15,313 nt of DNA from Alphaproteobacteria bacterium (GTDB lineage: Bacteria; Pseudomonadota; Alphaproteobacteria; Puniceispirillales; Puniceispirillaceae): positions 1-15,313 of the forward strand of contig JADHLK010000019.1 of assembly GCA_016780695.1 (NCBI GenBank). The letters are read 5' to 3'. A program made the translations under genes and the position numbers. Positions 6,849 to 15,027 of the stretch are shown piece after piece. Position 1 is the first letter of the stretch. Each line of letters opens with the position of its first letter. Below the pieces are notes generated by a model. It was not told the DNA's origin. It made no database searches and was given only the letters and a program-made list of their open reading frames with translations.

Positions 6849-7959
6849 GGCTGCCTCCCACCATCGCCGAACGGCGGCGGGTCAGGGCCAGAATAAACCC
6901 GGCGGTCATCGCGCTGGCCAGCAGCGAGGAGCCGCCATAGCTGACCAGCGGCAGGGTCATCCCCTTGGTCGGGATGAGATTGACTGAACTGGCCATGTGA
7001 ATGGCAGCCTGCAAGCCGAACTGCATCGCCAGCCCGGCCCCGGCCAGAAGATTGAACAGGCCCGGCCCGGCGGCTGACCGGTTAAAGCTGCGCAGCACAA
7101 AAAACGCATAGAGCCCGACCAGAAAGACCGCCGCCAGCGCGCCATATTCCTCTGCTGCAACGGAAAAGATAAAATCAGCATGGGCATCCGGCAGATGCAG
7201 CTTGACCGTGCCATCACCCGGCCCAACGCCCAGCAATCCGCCCTCGTTAAAGCTCTGGATAGAGCGGTCTGTCTGCATAGACCCGCCTTCCAGAAACTTA
7301 TCCACCCGCCGCTCCACATGCGGCAAAAGGTGATAGGCGGCCAGCATCGCCAAAGGGGCGGCAGCGACCGCCCCCAGAACCAGCAGCCAGGGCAGCCCGG
7401 CCAGAAACACCTGAAAGCCCCAGGTCAGCGCCACCACCGCGGTCATGCCAACATCCGGCTGCAGAACCAAAACCCCGACCAGCAGCCCGGCAATACCGCT
7501 GGCCCAGGCCCAGCCGGGGAAATCATCCCCCTCGCGCCAGAGAGTCAGCAGCCAGGCACAGACAACGGCAAAAAACGGCTTGGCAAATTCTGAGGGTTGC
7601 AAGCGCAGCGGCCCCAGCTCTATCCAGCGTGTCGCGCCCTTGACCTCTGCCCCCATGGTCAGCGTGGCCAGCATCAGCATGAAGGCCCCGGCCAGCCCGA
7701 GCAGGCTGACAATGCGGATATGACGGGCCGAGAGCATGGCCGCGATCAGCAAGCCTAGCAGGGCCGGCACCATATAAAACAGCTGACGCCAGACAAAATG
7801 CTGTTCTGGCAAACCAATACGCACCGCGACCGGCGGGCTGGCCGCCATCACCAAAATGGCCCCCAGCACCATTAAGAGAAGCACCATGCTGAGCAGCCAG
7901 CGATCCACTGTCCACCACCAGACACCTACCAGCGATTTGTCGGCTCTGTCCGGCATCAT
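6838..7959 (-). CDS. ftsW: Septal peptidoglycan glycosyltransferase FtsW (SEDS family)
   Basis: FtsW is a SEDS-family integral membrane protein that polymerises lipid II into glycan strands at the septum together with FtsI. With the start at 7959 it has 373 residues and about ten hydrophobic segments, the first near 22-40. Family signatures are present: KGATRWIELGPLRLQPSEFAK (108-127, given here as its endpoints and key residues), the extracellular loop with PDAHADFIFSVAAEE (257-271, Asp258 matching the essential SEDS aspartate), and PTKGMTLPLVSYGGSS (330-345). A GTG at 7983 in the same frame would add eight residues. The ATG at 7959 is preferred because it overlaps the murD stop as ATGA and has AGGAG (7967-7971) 7 nt upstream. 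A second ATG follows immediately (7956). The stop overlaps murG by 11 nt. Position between murD and murG favours FtsW over RodA. Confidence 0.97.
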   Translation of the reverse strand: MMPDRADKSLVGVWWWTVDRWLLSMVLLLMVLGAILVMAASPPVAVRIGLPEQHFVWRQLFYMVPALLGLLIAAMLSARHIRIVSLLGLAGAFMLMLATLTMGAEVKGATRWIELGPLRLQPSEFAKPFFAVVCAWLLTLWREGDDFPGWAWASGIAGLLVGVLVLQPDVGMTAVVALTWGFQVFLAGLPWLLVLGAVAAAPLAMLAAYHLLPHVERRVDKFLEGGSMQTDRSIQSFNEGGLLGVGPGDGTVKLHLPDAHADFIFSVAAEEYGALAAVFLVGLYAFFVLRSFNRSAAGPGLFNLLAGAGLAMQFGLQAAIHMASSVNLIPTKGMTLPLVSYGGSSLLASAMTAGFILALTRRRSAMVGGSHER

Positions 7960-9278
7960 GGCCTGTCTCCTGCTGGCTGGCACAGGCTGGCGGCCAGTTT
8001 CATAAAGGCTGCCCCGCGCGCCTCAAAATTATCAAACTGATCAAAAGAGGCCGCTGCAGGTGAGAGCAGCACCACCGGCTCACCGCTTGCCTGCAAGGCG
8101 GCCCGGAAAGCAGCGCGCACCGCCTCATCCATACTGGCAAAGCACTCAGTTGCCAGCCGGCCTGCCAGCTGGGCTGCGAAATCCTGGGCTGCCGCACCAT
8201 AGAGATAGCCCTGCACCACCCGGTCCAGATGTGGTAGGCAATCTGCCAGCCCGTCCTCTTTGGCCTGCCCGCCCGCGCACCAGTAAATCTGCTCAAAACT
8301 TTGCAGCGCGGTGGCCGCAGCAGCGGCATTGGTAGCTTTTGAATCATTGACCAGTCGCACCGGCCCGGCCTGGCCTGCTGGTTGCAGGCGATGGGGCAAT
8401 CCGGCAAAGCTGGCGATACCGGCCTCAATCTGCTCACTGGTCAGCCCCAGACGCGCACAGGCGGCCCGGGCGGCGGCGCAATTCTGGGCATTATGCCCCC
8501 CTGGCAGGGCCGGATTATCCGCTATATCCGCATCTGTATAGCTGTCAGCCAGACGGGTAAGGGCCGGTGCATCAGCCCGCTTGGAGAGCGTTGCAGCCAT
8601 CTCATCCAAGGCCGGGCCGGGCCCCAAAATGGCCAGACCGTTCACAGCCAGCCCGGCCAGAATCTGTCGCTTCGCCGCCAGATAGCCATCCCAGCCGCCA
8701 TGCCTGTCCAGATGATCCGCGCTGAGATTGAGAATAACAGCAATATCAGGCCGCAGCGAGGGGGTCAGCTCCAGCTGGTAAGAGGAAATCTCAATCACCC
8801 GCACCCCGTCTTTTCCCGGTGCGTTAAGGCTGGCCACTGCCGGGCCCAGATTGCCGCCGGCCACCGCTACTATGCCGGCCTCCTTCAGAATATGGGCGAT
8901 CAGCGCGGTGGTTGTAGATTTTCCGTTCGTGCCGGTGATCGCAATCCAGCGCGACGGGCTTTGCAGGCGGATCGCCAGCTCAATATCACAGATAAGCGGC
9001 AGCCCAGCCTTTCTGGCCTGTTCTGCAACCGGATGCGGGAAGGGGAATTCATGCGGGATGCCGGGGCTGATGACCAGCGCGTCCAGCTGCGCCCAGTCCC
9101 AGCCCTGCGGCGGCACAAAACAGGTCTCAGGCAGGCTCTCGCAGCTGCTCATCTGATCATCAAAACACACAACAGACAGCCCGGCATCCAGCGCCAGCCG
9201 CGCAGCCGCCAGCCCGGCCCGGCCCAGCCCCAGAACGGCGATATTTTCCAGCTTTGTCGGTGTCTGGCGGGTAATCAT
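7956..9278 (-). CDS. murD: UDP-N-acetylmuramoyl-L-alanine--D-glutamate ligase MurD
   Basis: MurD is the cytoplasmic ATP-dependent ligase that adds D-glutamate to UDP-MurNAc-L-Ala. From the ATG at 9278 the protein has 440 residues, close to 438 in E. coli. Domain 1 holds AVLGLGRAGLAAA (14-26) and ISPGIP (70-75), domain 2 the P-loop AITGTNGKSTTT (113-124), GGNLG (141-145), EISSYQLE (163-170) and NLSADHLDRHG (184-194), and domain 3 starts at PHRLQ (295-299) with VNDSKATN (310-317), CAGGQAKEDGL (334-344) and LLSPAAASFDQF (404-415). The reading frame is open to a TTG at 9341, but that would run 58 nt into mraY and add 21 residues absent from the family. The ATG lies 5 nt after the mraY TAG. It lacks a strong Shine-Dalgarno (only GAG elements nearby), so it probably depends on coupling to mraY. 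The stop overlaps ftsW as ATGA. Confidence 0.96.
   Translation of the reverse strand: MITRQTPTKLENIAVLGLGRAGLAAARLALDAGLSVVCFDDQMSSCESLPETCFVPPQGWDWAQLDALVISPGIPHEFPFPHPVAEQARKAGLPLICDIELAIRLQSPSRWIAITGTNGKSTTTALIAHILKEAGIVAVAGGNLGPAVASLNAPGKDGVRVIEISSYQLELTPSLRPDIAVILNLSADHLDRHGGWDGYLAAKRQILAGLAVNGLAILGPGPALDEMAATLSKRADAPALTRLADSYTDADIADNPALPGGHNAQNCAAARAACARLGLTSEQIEAGIASFAGLPHRLQPAGQAGPVRLVNDSKATNAAAAATALQSFEQIYWCAGGQAKEDGLADCLPHLDRVVQGYLYGAAAQDFAAQLAGRLATECFASMDEAVRAAFRAALQASGEPVVLLSPAAASFDQFDNFEARGAAFMKLAASLCQPAGDRP
7967..7971 (-). promoter_or_regulatory. Ribosome binding site that decides the ftsW start
   Basis: AGGAG on the minus strand, inside the end of murD, lies 7 nt before ATG 7959. 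It argues against the upstream in-frame GTG at 7983, which would place the site within the coding sequence. Confidence 0.75.
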
Positions 9279-9283
9279 CTCAG

Positions 9284-10372
9284 CTATCTCAGTTTTAGGG
9301 TGGACAGGCTGACCAGCGCCAGAATCACCGAAATGATCCAAAAACGGATGACGATGGTCGGCTCGGCCCAGCCCTTTTTTTCAAAATGATGATGCAGCGG
9401 GGCCATCAGGAAAATGCGCCGGCCGGTCAGCTTGAAAGAGGCAACCTGCAAGACAACCGAAACCGTCTCCAGCACAAACAGCCCGCCAGCAATGGCCAGC
9501 ACCAGCTCATGGCGGGTGGCAACCGATACTGCACCCAGCGCCCCGCCCAGTGCCAGCGATCCGGTATCACCCATAAACACCCGCGCAGGCGGCGCATTAA
9601 ACCACAAAAAGCCCAGCCCGGCCCCGATCAAGGCCCCGCAGAGAGTGGCCAGCTCGCCCGTGCCGGGCACATAGTGAATCTGCAAATAGCTGGAAAAATT
9701 GCTATTGCCCGACAGATAGGCAATCAGCGCAAAACAGGCGGCTACAATCATCACCGGCACAATCGCCAGCCCGTCCAGCCCATCTGTCAGATTGACCGCG
9801 TTGGAGGCCCCGACCATGACAAAAATCGCAAAAGGCACATAAAACAGCCCCAGATAAAGCAGCGCATCCTTGACAAAGGGCAGAGCCACCCCATAGCGCA
9901 GCCCGTCCGGCGAGAGCTGAATGAGAATCAGCGTGGCAAACAGGGCGGCCAGCGTCTGCAAGGCCAGCTTCGCCCGCCCGCTGAGCCCGGCGCTGGATTT
10001 GCGGGTCAGCTTCAGCCAATCATCGGCGGCCCCGATAAGGCCGAAAATCAGCACCACCATCAAAACCGGCCAGAGATACCCATTGCCCCACGGCACCCAG
10101 AGCAGCGTTGCGATGACAAAGCTGCCCAGAATCAACAGCCCGCCCATGGTTGGCGTGCCTGCCTTGGTCAACAGATGTTCAGCCGGGCCATCCCGGCGGA
10201 TCGGCTGGCCTTCTGCCTGGCGTGATTTCAGCCAGCGGATAAAGGCCGGGCCAAAAAACAGGCTAAGCATCAGCGCCGTCATTGTCGCCCCGCCCGTTCG
10301 AAAGGTGATATAGCGGAACAGATTGAAAATCTGATACTGATCAGCAAAGGGAAGCAACAGATCAGGTAACAT
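9284..10372 (-). CDS. mraY: Phospho-N-acetylmuramoyl-pentapeptide-transferase MraY
   Basis: MraY is the polytopic inner-membrane enzyme that transfers phospho-MurNAc-pentapeptide to undecaprenyl phosphate, forming lipid I. The 362 residues (360 in E. coli) contain about ten membrane segments and the family motifs in order: GQPIRRDGP (55-63), KAGTPTMGG (70-78), the catalytic aspartates in AADDWLKL (115-122, Asp117 and Asp118), NAVNLTDGLDGLA (191-203), FMGDTGSLALGG (266-277, Asp269) and the uridine-binding loop MAPLHHHFEKKGW (323-335). The ATG at 10372 shares one base with the murF TGA (TGATG) and is preceded by a GGAGGGG, so translation is likely coupled. murD starts 5 nt after the TAG stop. 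It links the soluble Mur ligases encoded on either side to MurG. Confidence 0.98.
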   Translation of the reverse strand: MLPDLLLPFADQYQIFNLFRYITFRTGGATMTALMLSLFFGPAFIRWLKSRQAEGQPIRRDGPAEHLLTKAGTPTMGGLLILGSFVIATLLWVPWGNGYLWPVLMVVLIFGLIGAADDWLKLTRKSSAGLSGRAKLALQTLAALFATLILIQLSPDGLRYGVALPFVKDALLYLGLFYVPFAIFVMVGASNAVNLTDGLDGLAIVPVMIVAACFALIAYLSGNSNFSSYLQIHYVPGTGELATLCGALIGAGLGFLWFNAPPARVFMGDTGSLALGGALGAVSVATRHELVLAIAGGLFVLETVSVVLQVASFKLTGRRIFLMAPLHHHFEKKGWAEPTIVIRFWIISVILALVSLSTLKLR

Positions 10373-11835
10373 CAGCCCGCCCCTCCCTTGCCAGCCAACC
10401 GGCGCAAATCGGCTGCGATCAGATGCGCCCCGGACCCGTTAGAGCCTTTGATCAGCATCAATCCTGCCTGCCCTGCCAGCTCTCTGGCGCGCCCTATTGC
10501 TTGCTCTGCATTTTCGTAAGTTTCTGTATTTATGCTGTTTTCCTGCCCATCCCTTGCCAGCCTATCCGCCAGGCCGGCCATCAGCGGGCCGATCAGCAAG
10601 AGATGATCAGGCTGTGCCTGTTCAATAGCGGTCTGCAGCGCGGTATGGGCAGTCTCTGCCAGATTGCCCAGCTCCAGCATATCGGAGAGGATCAGCACCC
10701 GCCCCTTGGCCGGCAGGCTGGCAAAATCAGCCAGCGCCGCCTGCATGGAAGCTGGCCCGGCATTATAGGCATCATCAATAACCCGGCAATAATGCCCCTC
10801 TATCACCAGATCAAAGCGGGCCCCGCGGCCGGGCAAATCTGCCATGCCGGACAGGTGCTGGGCGGCGGCGTGCAAATCCAGCTCCAGCGCAGCAGCAACG
10901 CCCAGAACTGCCAGCGCATTCACCCCCCAATGCGGGGCCTGCATACCCAGCTCTAGCTCTAGCTGCTGGCCGAATGCCTTGATCAGCAGCGTCTGGCCCA
11001 GCGAGCTGCGGGTCTGGCGGCAGAGCTGAATATCGCAGCCCTCACTCTCGCCAAAGCGCAGGATACGGTCGGCCCCGGCCATGCGGGCTGTGCCGGCCAG
11101 ACGGGCAAAAAACGCATCATCGCCCGGCAGGATAGCAGTGCCGCCTGTTGCAAAGCCTGAAAAAATCTCGGCCTTGGCATCGGCGATATCTTCCAGACGG
11201 CTGAAGAAACCGGCGTGTGAGGCCGCTATTTTGGTGATCACGGCAATATGCGGGTTGAACAGATTGGCCAGAAGGCCGATTTCCCCGGCCCGATTCATAC
11301 CCATTTCAGCGATCACAAAGCGGGCCGCATCCGGGGCATTGGCAATCGACAGCGGCGCGCCGATATGATTGTTGAAATTACCTGGGCTGGCATGGGTTGT
11401 GCCAAAGCCGGACAGGCAGCGGGCCAGCATTTCCTTGGTGCCAGTCTTGCCAACTGAGCCAGTGATGGCGATTTTCGCCGCAGGCAGCTGATCAGCCTTG
11501 CTGCGCGCCAGATGATGCAGGGCCTTCAACGGGTCAGCCACAACCAGCTGGGCAATATCGGCCTCCGCCACCGCATGGCTGACAATGGCAGCCTGTCCGC
11601 GGCCGGCAGATAATTCCGGCACAAATTCATGCCCGTCATGGCGGCTACCCGGCAGGGCGATAAACAGGCCATTATCGCCTAATTGCCTATGATCTATGGC
11701 CAGATGATTTATCACAATTTGGGGCGGCGAAACAGGATCAGGCCTGGCGGCCATAGCTGTCTGGCCGGAGGTCCCGGGGCCCTGCCAGTTTGCCTGACAG
11801 ATGCGGGCAATATCCTGCATTTGCCAGCTGCTCAT
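10372..11835 (-). CDS. murF: UDP-MurNAc-tripeptide--D-alanyl-D-alanine ligase MurF
   Basis: MurF is the cytoplasmic Mur ligase that adds the D-Ala-D-Ala dipeptide (made by Ddl in this cluster) to UDP-MurNAc-tripeptide, completing the pentapeptide. The 487-residue protein has an N-terminal substrate domain (DHRQLGDNGLFIALPGSRHDGH, about 48-69, shown here by its ends and the GLFIALPG core), the P-loop AITGSVGKTGTKEML (123-137), GNFNNHIGAPLS (152-163), AEMGMNRAGEI (176-186), ITKIAASHAGFF (200-211), GRGARF (336-341), the domain 3 entry VIDDAYNAGPASM (352-364) and KGSNGSGAH (463-471). The usual family segment is close to DDxYNANP; here the second Asn is Gly360. The ATG at 11835 overlaps the murE stop (ATGA) and follows a perfect AAGGAGGT. 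The TGA shares its last base with the mraY ATG. Confidence 0.97.
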   Translation of the reverse strand: MSSWQMQDIARICQANWQGPGTSGQTAMAARPDPVSPPQIVINHLAIDHRQLGDNGLFIALPGSRHDGHEFVPELSAGRGQAAIVSHAVAEADIAQLVVADPLKALHHLARSKADQLPAAKIAITGSVGKTGTKEMLARCLSGFGTTHASPGNFNNHIGAPLSIANAPDAARFVIAEMGMNRAGEIGLLANLFNPHIAVITKIAASHAGFFSRLEDIADAKAEIFSGFATGGTAILPGDDAFFARLAGTARMAGADRILRFGESEGCDIQLCRQTRSSLGQTLLIKAFGQQLELELGMQAPHWGVNALAVLGVAAALELDLHAAAQHLSGMADLPGRGARFDLVIEGHYCRVIDDAYNAGPASMQAALADFASLPAKGRVLILSDMLELGNLAETAHTALQTAIEQAQPDHLLLIGPLMAGLADRLARDGQENSINTETYENAEQAIGRARELAGQAGLMLIKGSNGSGAHLIAADLRRLAGKGGAG

Positions 11836-13322
11836 GCAGACCTCCTTGCGGGCAGGGCGGCGATCGCATTGCGCGCCACAACCGCATCATCAAAGGGCAG
11901 GGTTTCGGTGCCAATCATCTGGACTGTTTCATGGCCTTTGCCTGCGATCAGCAAAGTATCCTGACTGGCCAGCCCAGCCACTGCCTTTTGGATAGCCGCA
12001 TCGCGCGGGGTGATTTCCTCAGCGTTTTTGCAGGCTTTTTTGATCTCGGCCCGGATGGCAGCCGGATCTTCGCCTCTTGGATTATCATCAGTGATGATCA
12101 CTCGGTCTGCCAGCCTGGCTGCGGCCTTGCCCATCAAAGCCCGCTTGCCAATATCGCGTTCACCGCCACAGCCGAACAGCACCTGCAGCTGGCCCGGTGT
12201 TTCTGAACGCAAGGCAGTCAATGCCGCTGCCAGCGCATCAGCAGTATGGGCATAATCAATAACCACCCGTGCCCCGGCCGGATGGCCAAAGACCGGCTGC
12301 ATCCGTCCGGCGACCGGCTTCAGCTGGGCCAGCCTGCCAAGCGAGCAGGGCAGGGACAGGCCGGAGGCATGGGCAGCGATGCCTGCGGCCAGCGCGTTGG
12401 TTGCCTGAAAATCTCCGGCCAGTGCCAGCGGACAGGAAAACCGTTCCCCTTGATAGGTTACCTCCAGCAGCTGGCCAAAGCTCTCTGGCTGTAAGAGATG
12501 GATACGGAAATCTGCTGTTTTGGCGCGCCCGAAAGTAAGGATTGCCAGCTGCCTGTCCTGTAGCCGGACGGCCAGCTTTTGCCCCCATTCATCATCTATA
12601 TTGATAATGGCAATGCCGCCAGCCAGCAGATTTTCCTCAAACAGACGGGCCTTGCTGGCAAAATACTCTTCCATACTGCCATGATAATCGAGATGGTCCC
12701 GGCCGAGATTGGTAAAGACTGCGATATGCACGGCCAGCCCGGAAAAGCGCTGCTGGCTGATGCCGTGGCTGGAAGCCTCAAACGCCAGCCTTCCTACCCC
12801 GGCCTTGCCCAGCATATCCATGATGGCAAAGAATTTTTCCGGCGGCGGGGTGGTCAGATTGCCGGTCAACCCACGCAGCTCACTGCCCGGAAAAGCGACC
12901 GCACAGCGCAGCCCCATCGTGCCCAAAGCCGCACTTTGCCAGCCTGCGATATCCCAGAGCTGGTGCAGGTAATCCGCGACCGAGGTCTTGCCATTAGTGC
13001 CGGTCACCGCGACCGCCATCTGTGGCCTCCCGCGCCAAAACTTGGCACAGGCCTCAATAAAGGCTTTCTGGCTGTCAGCGGCATGAATATGGATGACCCC
13101 GGCGGGCAGAGACAGGGTTTTCTTTTCGCTCAGCACGGCTGTTGCGCCGCGGCTCAGCGCCTCCTCCAGATAAGCATGGCCATCTTGCTTGTTGCCGGGC
13201 AGGGCGGCGAACAGCCAGCCTGGCTGAATCTGGCGACTATCCTGTGACAGCCCGCTGATCAGGCTCGGCTTGCCGGGCGCAGGCTTGACAGTAAGATGCG
13301 GGAACAGATCAATAAGCTGCAT
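11832..13322 (-). CDS. murE: UDP-MurNAc-L-Ala-D-Glu--meso-diaminopimelate ligase MurE
   Basis: MurE adds the third stem-peptide residue in the cytoplasm. The motif DNPRGEDP (413-420) is the signature of the meso-diaminopimelate-adding enzymes rather than the lysine type. Other features in the 496 residues: DSRQIQPGWLFAALPG (28-43), P-loop VTGTNGKTS (106-114), TTP (157-159), EASSHGI (182-188), TNLGRDHLDYHG (204-215), the probable carbamylated lysine in SKARLF (223-228, Lys224), VAGRMQ (337-342), GCGGERDIGKR (384-394) and AGKGHE (460-465). The domain 2/3 hinge reads DYAHTADAL (356-364), where most relatives have Pro in place of Ala361. The ATG at 13322 lies 14 nt inside the end of ftsI, behind a GAGGAGG; the stop overlaps murF as ATGA. 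It acts between MurD and MurF in the pathway. Confidence 0.98.
   Translation of the reverse strand: MQLIDLFPHLTVKPAPGKPSLISGLSQDSRQIQPGWLFAALPGNKQDGHAYLEEALSRGATAVLSEKKTLSLPAGVIHIHAADSQKAFIEACAKFWRGRPQMAVAVTGTNGKTSVADYLHQLWDIAGWQSAALGTMGLRCAVAFPGSELRGLTGNLTTPPPEKFFAIMDMLGKAGVGRLAFEASSHGISQQRFSGLAVHIAVFTNLGRDHLDYHGSMEEYFASKARLFEENLLAGGIAIINIDDEWGQKLAVRLQDRQLAILTFGRAKTADFRIHLLQPESFGQLLEVTYQGERFSCPLALAGDFQATNALAAGIAAHASGLSLPCSLGRLAQLKPVAGRMQPVFGHPAGARVVIDYAHTADALAAALTALRSETPGQLQVLFGCGGERDIGKRALMGKAAARLADRVIITDDNPRGEDPAAIRAEIKKACKNAEEITPRDAAIQKAVAGLASQDTLLIAGKGHETVQMIGTETLPFDDAVVARNAIAALPARRSA
11840..11847 (-). promoter_or_regulatory. Strong ribosome binding site of murF
   Basis: The minus strand reads AAGGAGGT, a full match to the anti-Shine-Dalgarno consensus, 4 nt before the murF ATG and inside the last codons of murE. 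It is the strongest such site I see in the window, so murF may be translated well even without coupling. Confidence 0.75.
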
Positions 13323-15027
13323 AGATGGCCTCCTCGCCGTCTATGGAGAGTCCAGCCAGCAAATTCTGGCGGATTTCAGGCTGATCTGTGGCAACAGGAT
13401 GAATTCCGACAATCGGGGCCATCTGGCGAATGATGCGCCCGGCAGCAGGCGCGGCAACCCAACCGGCGGTCGCATAGCCATAGGAATGTTTCTGGCCTTT
13501 TGGCTCATCCACCATGATAAAGACCAGATAGGCCGGGTCATGTGCTGGAAAGGTTGCAACAAAGGAAACCCGGTTGGCCTTGCGGTCATAGCCCTTATTG
13601 AGGATTTTCTCAGCTGTGCCGGTTTTCCCGCCAATCAGATAGCCCTCTACCTCAGCCAGATTGCCGGTTCCAGCCTTGTGACTGACCACCAGACGCATCA
13701 TGCTACGCACCGCACGGGCGGTTTCTTCGGAAAAGATGCGCACGCGCTCAATTTCTTCTTGCGGATGGCGTTTCAGCAAAGTCGGCTTGATATAATGGCC
13801 ATCACCAGCTGCGGCGGCTATCGCGGCGGCGGCCTGTACCGGGCTGACCGACAGGCCATGCCCGTAAGAGATGGTCAGGCTGGCAATGCGTCCCCATCTG
13901 GGCGGCAGCAGAGGCTGGCCGTTCTCCGGTATTTCCAGCGCAGAGGCGCGCAGCAGGCCGAGCCTGTCCAGATAGGCGCGCTGGGTATCCGGGCCGATCA
14001 GATCAGCCATGCGCGCTGAACCGATATTTGAGGAATGAACCAGAATTTCCGGCACGCTCAGCGGCCCTTTGAGAGGGTGATAATCGCGGATGGCAAAACG
14101 CGAAACCCGCATCGGCCGGGCCACCTCAAACTGGCTATCCAGCCGGGCTGCCCCGGATTCCAGCGCGATGGCGGTGTTCAGCACCTTGAAGATAGAGCCC
14201 ATTTCAAAAACGCCCTTGGCCGCCTGATTGAAGCGGGCCTTTTCCTCAGCCGCCATCAAATGATTGGGATCAAAATCCGGCAGCGAGGCGAGGGCCAACA
14301 GCTCTCCTGATTTCATATCCAGAATAAGACCGGCCCCGCCAATGGCTTCAAAACGCTCAATCTGGCGGCCGACCTGCTCGCGCAGAATGGCTTGCAGGGC
14401 CAAATCAATCGATAGGGTAACCGGCTGACCTCTGGCCAGCTTGTCCTGCTGGCTTTTTTCAATGCCGGCAATGCCCAGCCCGTCCCGGTCCACCACCCCC
14501 AGCAGATGGGCGGCTTCGCGCCCATGCGGATAAAGGCGTAGTGTGCCGGGGCTGACAAAAACGCCCGGCAGGCCGAGCCGTAGAATTTCTGCATGGCGGC
14601 GCGGCGTTATCTTGCGGTCCAGCTCTATATAGCGGGTTGGCTTGGCCAGCAGGGCCAGAATATCGGCAGGCTCCTGGCCGGGCAGCAGCGGGGCCAGCTT
14701 TTCTGCCACTTCAAGCCTGTCCAGTATCAGCTGCGGGTCAGCATGCAGCACCCGCACCGGCACATTGCTGGCCAGCAAGCGGCCCTGCCGGTCGGTGATA
14801 ACGCCTCTTGGCAGGCCGGCCTGCTGGGTATTGGCCGGGGCGGCCCCGTCATTCGGCAACAGGGCCAGATTGAGGGCCTGAGCACTGATGCCGGCAAAGC
14901 AGATACCAGCCAGCACCGTTGCGACAGCCAGACGGCGGCGGGCAATCTGCCAGCTTTTTGCCGGTTCCGGGCGGCCCGGCCACAGCCAGCCAGCCCAGCG
15001 GCTGAATTTCATCACTGGCGGCTTCAC
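13309..15027 (-). CDS. ftsI: Septal peptidoglycan transpeptidase FtsI (class B PBP, PBP3)
   Basis: FtsI is the monofunctional class B penicillin-binding protein that crosslinks septal peptidoglycan, working with FtsW. The 572-residue product has a basic cytoplasmic tail, one membrane anchor (about 32-56), a periplasmic pedestal domain (RGVITDRQGRLLASN, 74-88) and a C-terminal transpeptidase domain. The active-site triads are intact: SxxK as SIFK (Ser278, Lys281), SxN as SSN (332-334) and KTG (468-470) in GGKTGTAEK. Length fits alphaproteobacterial FtsI. The start is a GTG at 15027: it overlaps the ftsL stop as GTGA and has GAGGT (15034-15038) 6 nt upstream. The ATG at 15012, five codons later, has no such site. 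murE overlaps the 3' end by 14 nt. Position after ftsL separates it from the elongation paralogue PBP2. Confidence 0.98.
   Translation of the reverse strand: MKPPVMKFSRWAGWLWPGRPEPAKSWQIARRRLAVATVLAGICFAGISAQALNLALLPNDGAAPANTQQAGLPRGVITDRQGRLLASNVPVRVLHADPQLILDRLEVAEKLAPLLPGQEPADILALLAKPTRYIELDRKITPRRHAEILRLGLPGVFVSPGTLRLYPHGREAAHLLGVVDRDGLGIAGIEKSQQDKLARGQPVTLSIDLALQAILREQVGRQIERFEAIGGAGLILDMKSGELLALASLPDFDPNHLMAAEEKARFNQAAKGVFEMGSIFKVLNTAIALESGAARLDSQFEVARPMRVSRFAIRDYHPLKGPLSVPEILVHSSNIGSARMADLIGPDTQRAYLDRLGLLRASALEIPENGQPLLPPRWGRIASLTISYGHGLSVSPVQAAAAIAAAAGDGHYIKPTLLKRHPQEEIERVRIFSEETARAVRSMMRLVVSHKAGTGNLAEVEGYLIGGKTGTAEKILNKGYDRKANRVSFVATFPAHDPAYLVFIMVDEPKGQKHSYGYATAGWVAAPAAGRIIRQMAPIVGIHPVATDQPEIRQNLLAGLSIDGEEAIYAAY

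Noticed and set aside
7960..7983. Longer ftsW using a GTG start at 7983
   Set aside because: AGGAG at 7967-7971 and the ATGA overlap with the murD stop both favour ATG 7959.
9279..9341. Longer murD using a TTG start at 9341
   Set aside because: It would add 21 residues before the first beta strand and run 58 nt into mraY. The ATG at 9278 gives the family length and sits 5 nt after the mraY stop.
8382..10225. Two long plus-strand open frames (8382-9389 and 9386-10225) that overlap by 4 nt like an operon
   Set aside because: They are exact antisense of murD and mraY. Their translations are rich in Gln, Arg, Gly and Pro without any family motif, as expected for the reverse frame of high-GC codon use. 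The minus-strand genes are unmistakable.
10947..10963. Short CTCTAG tandem repeat inside murF
   Set aside because: It encodes an LELEL run in frame and is two units only; best explained as coding sequence.
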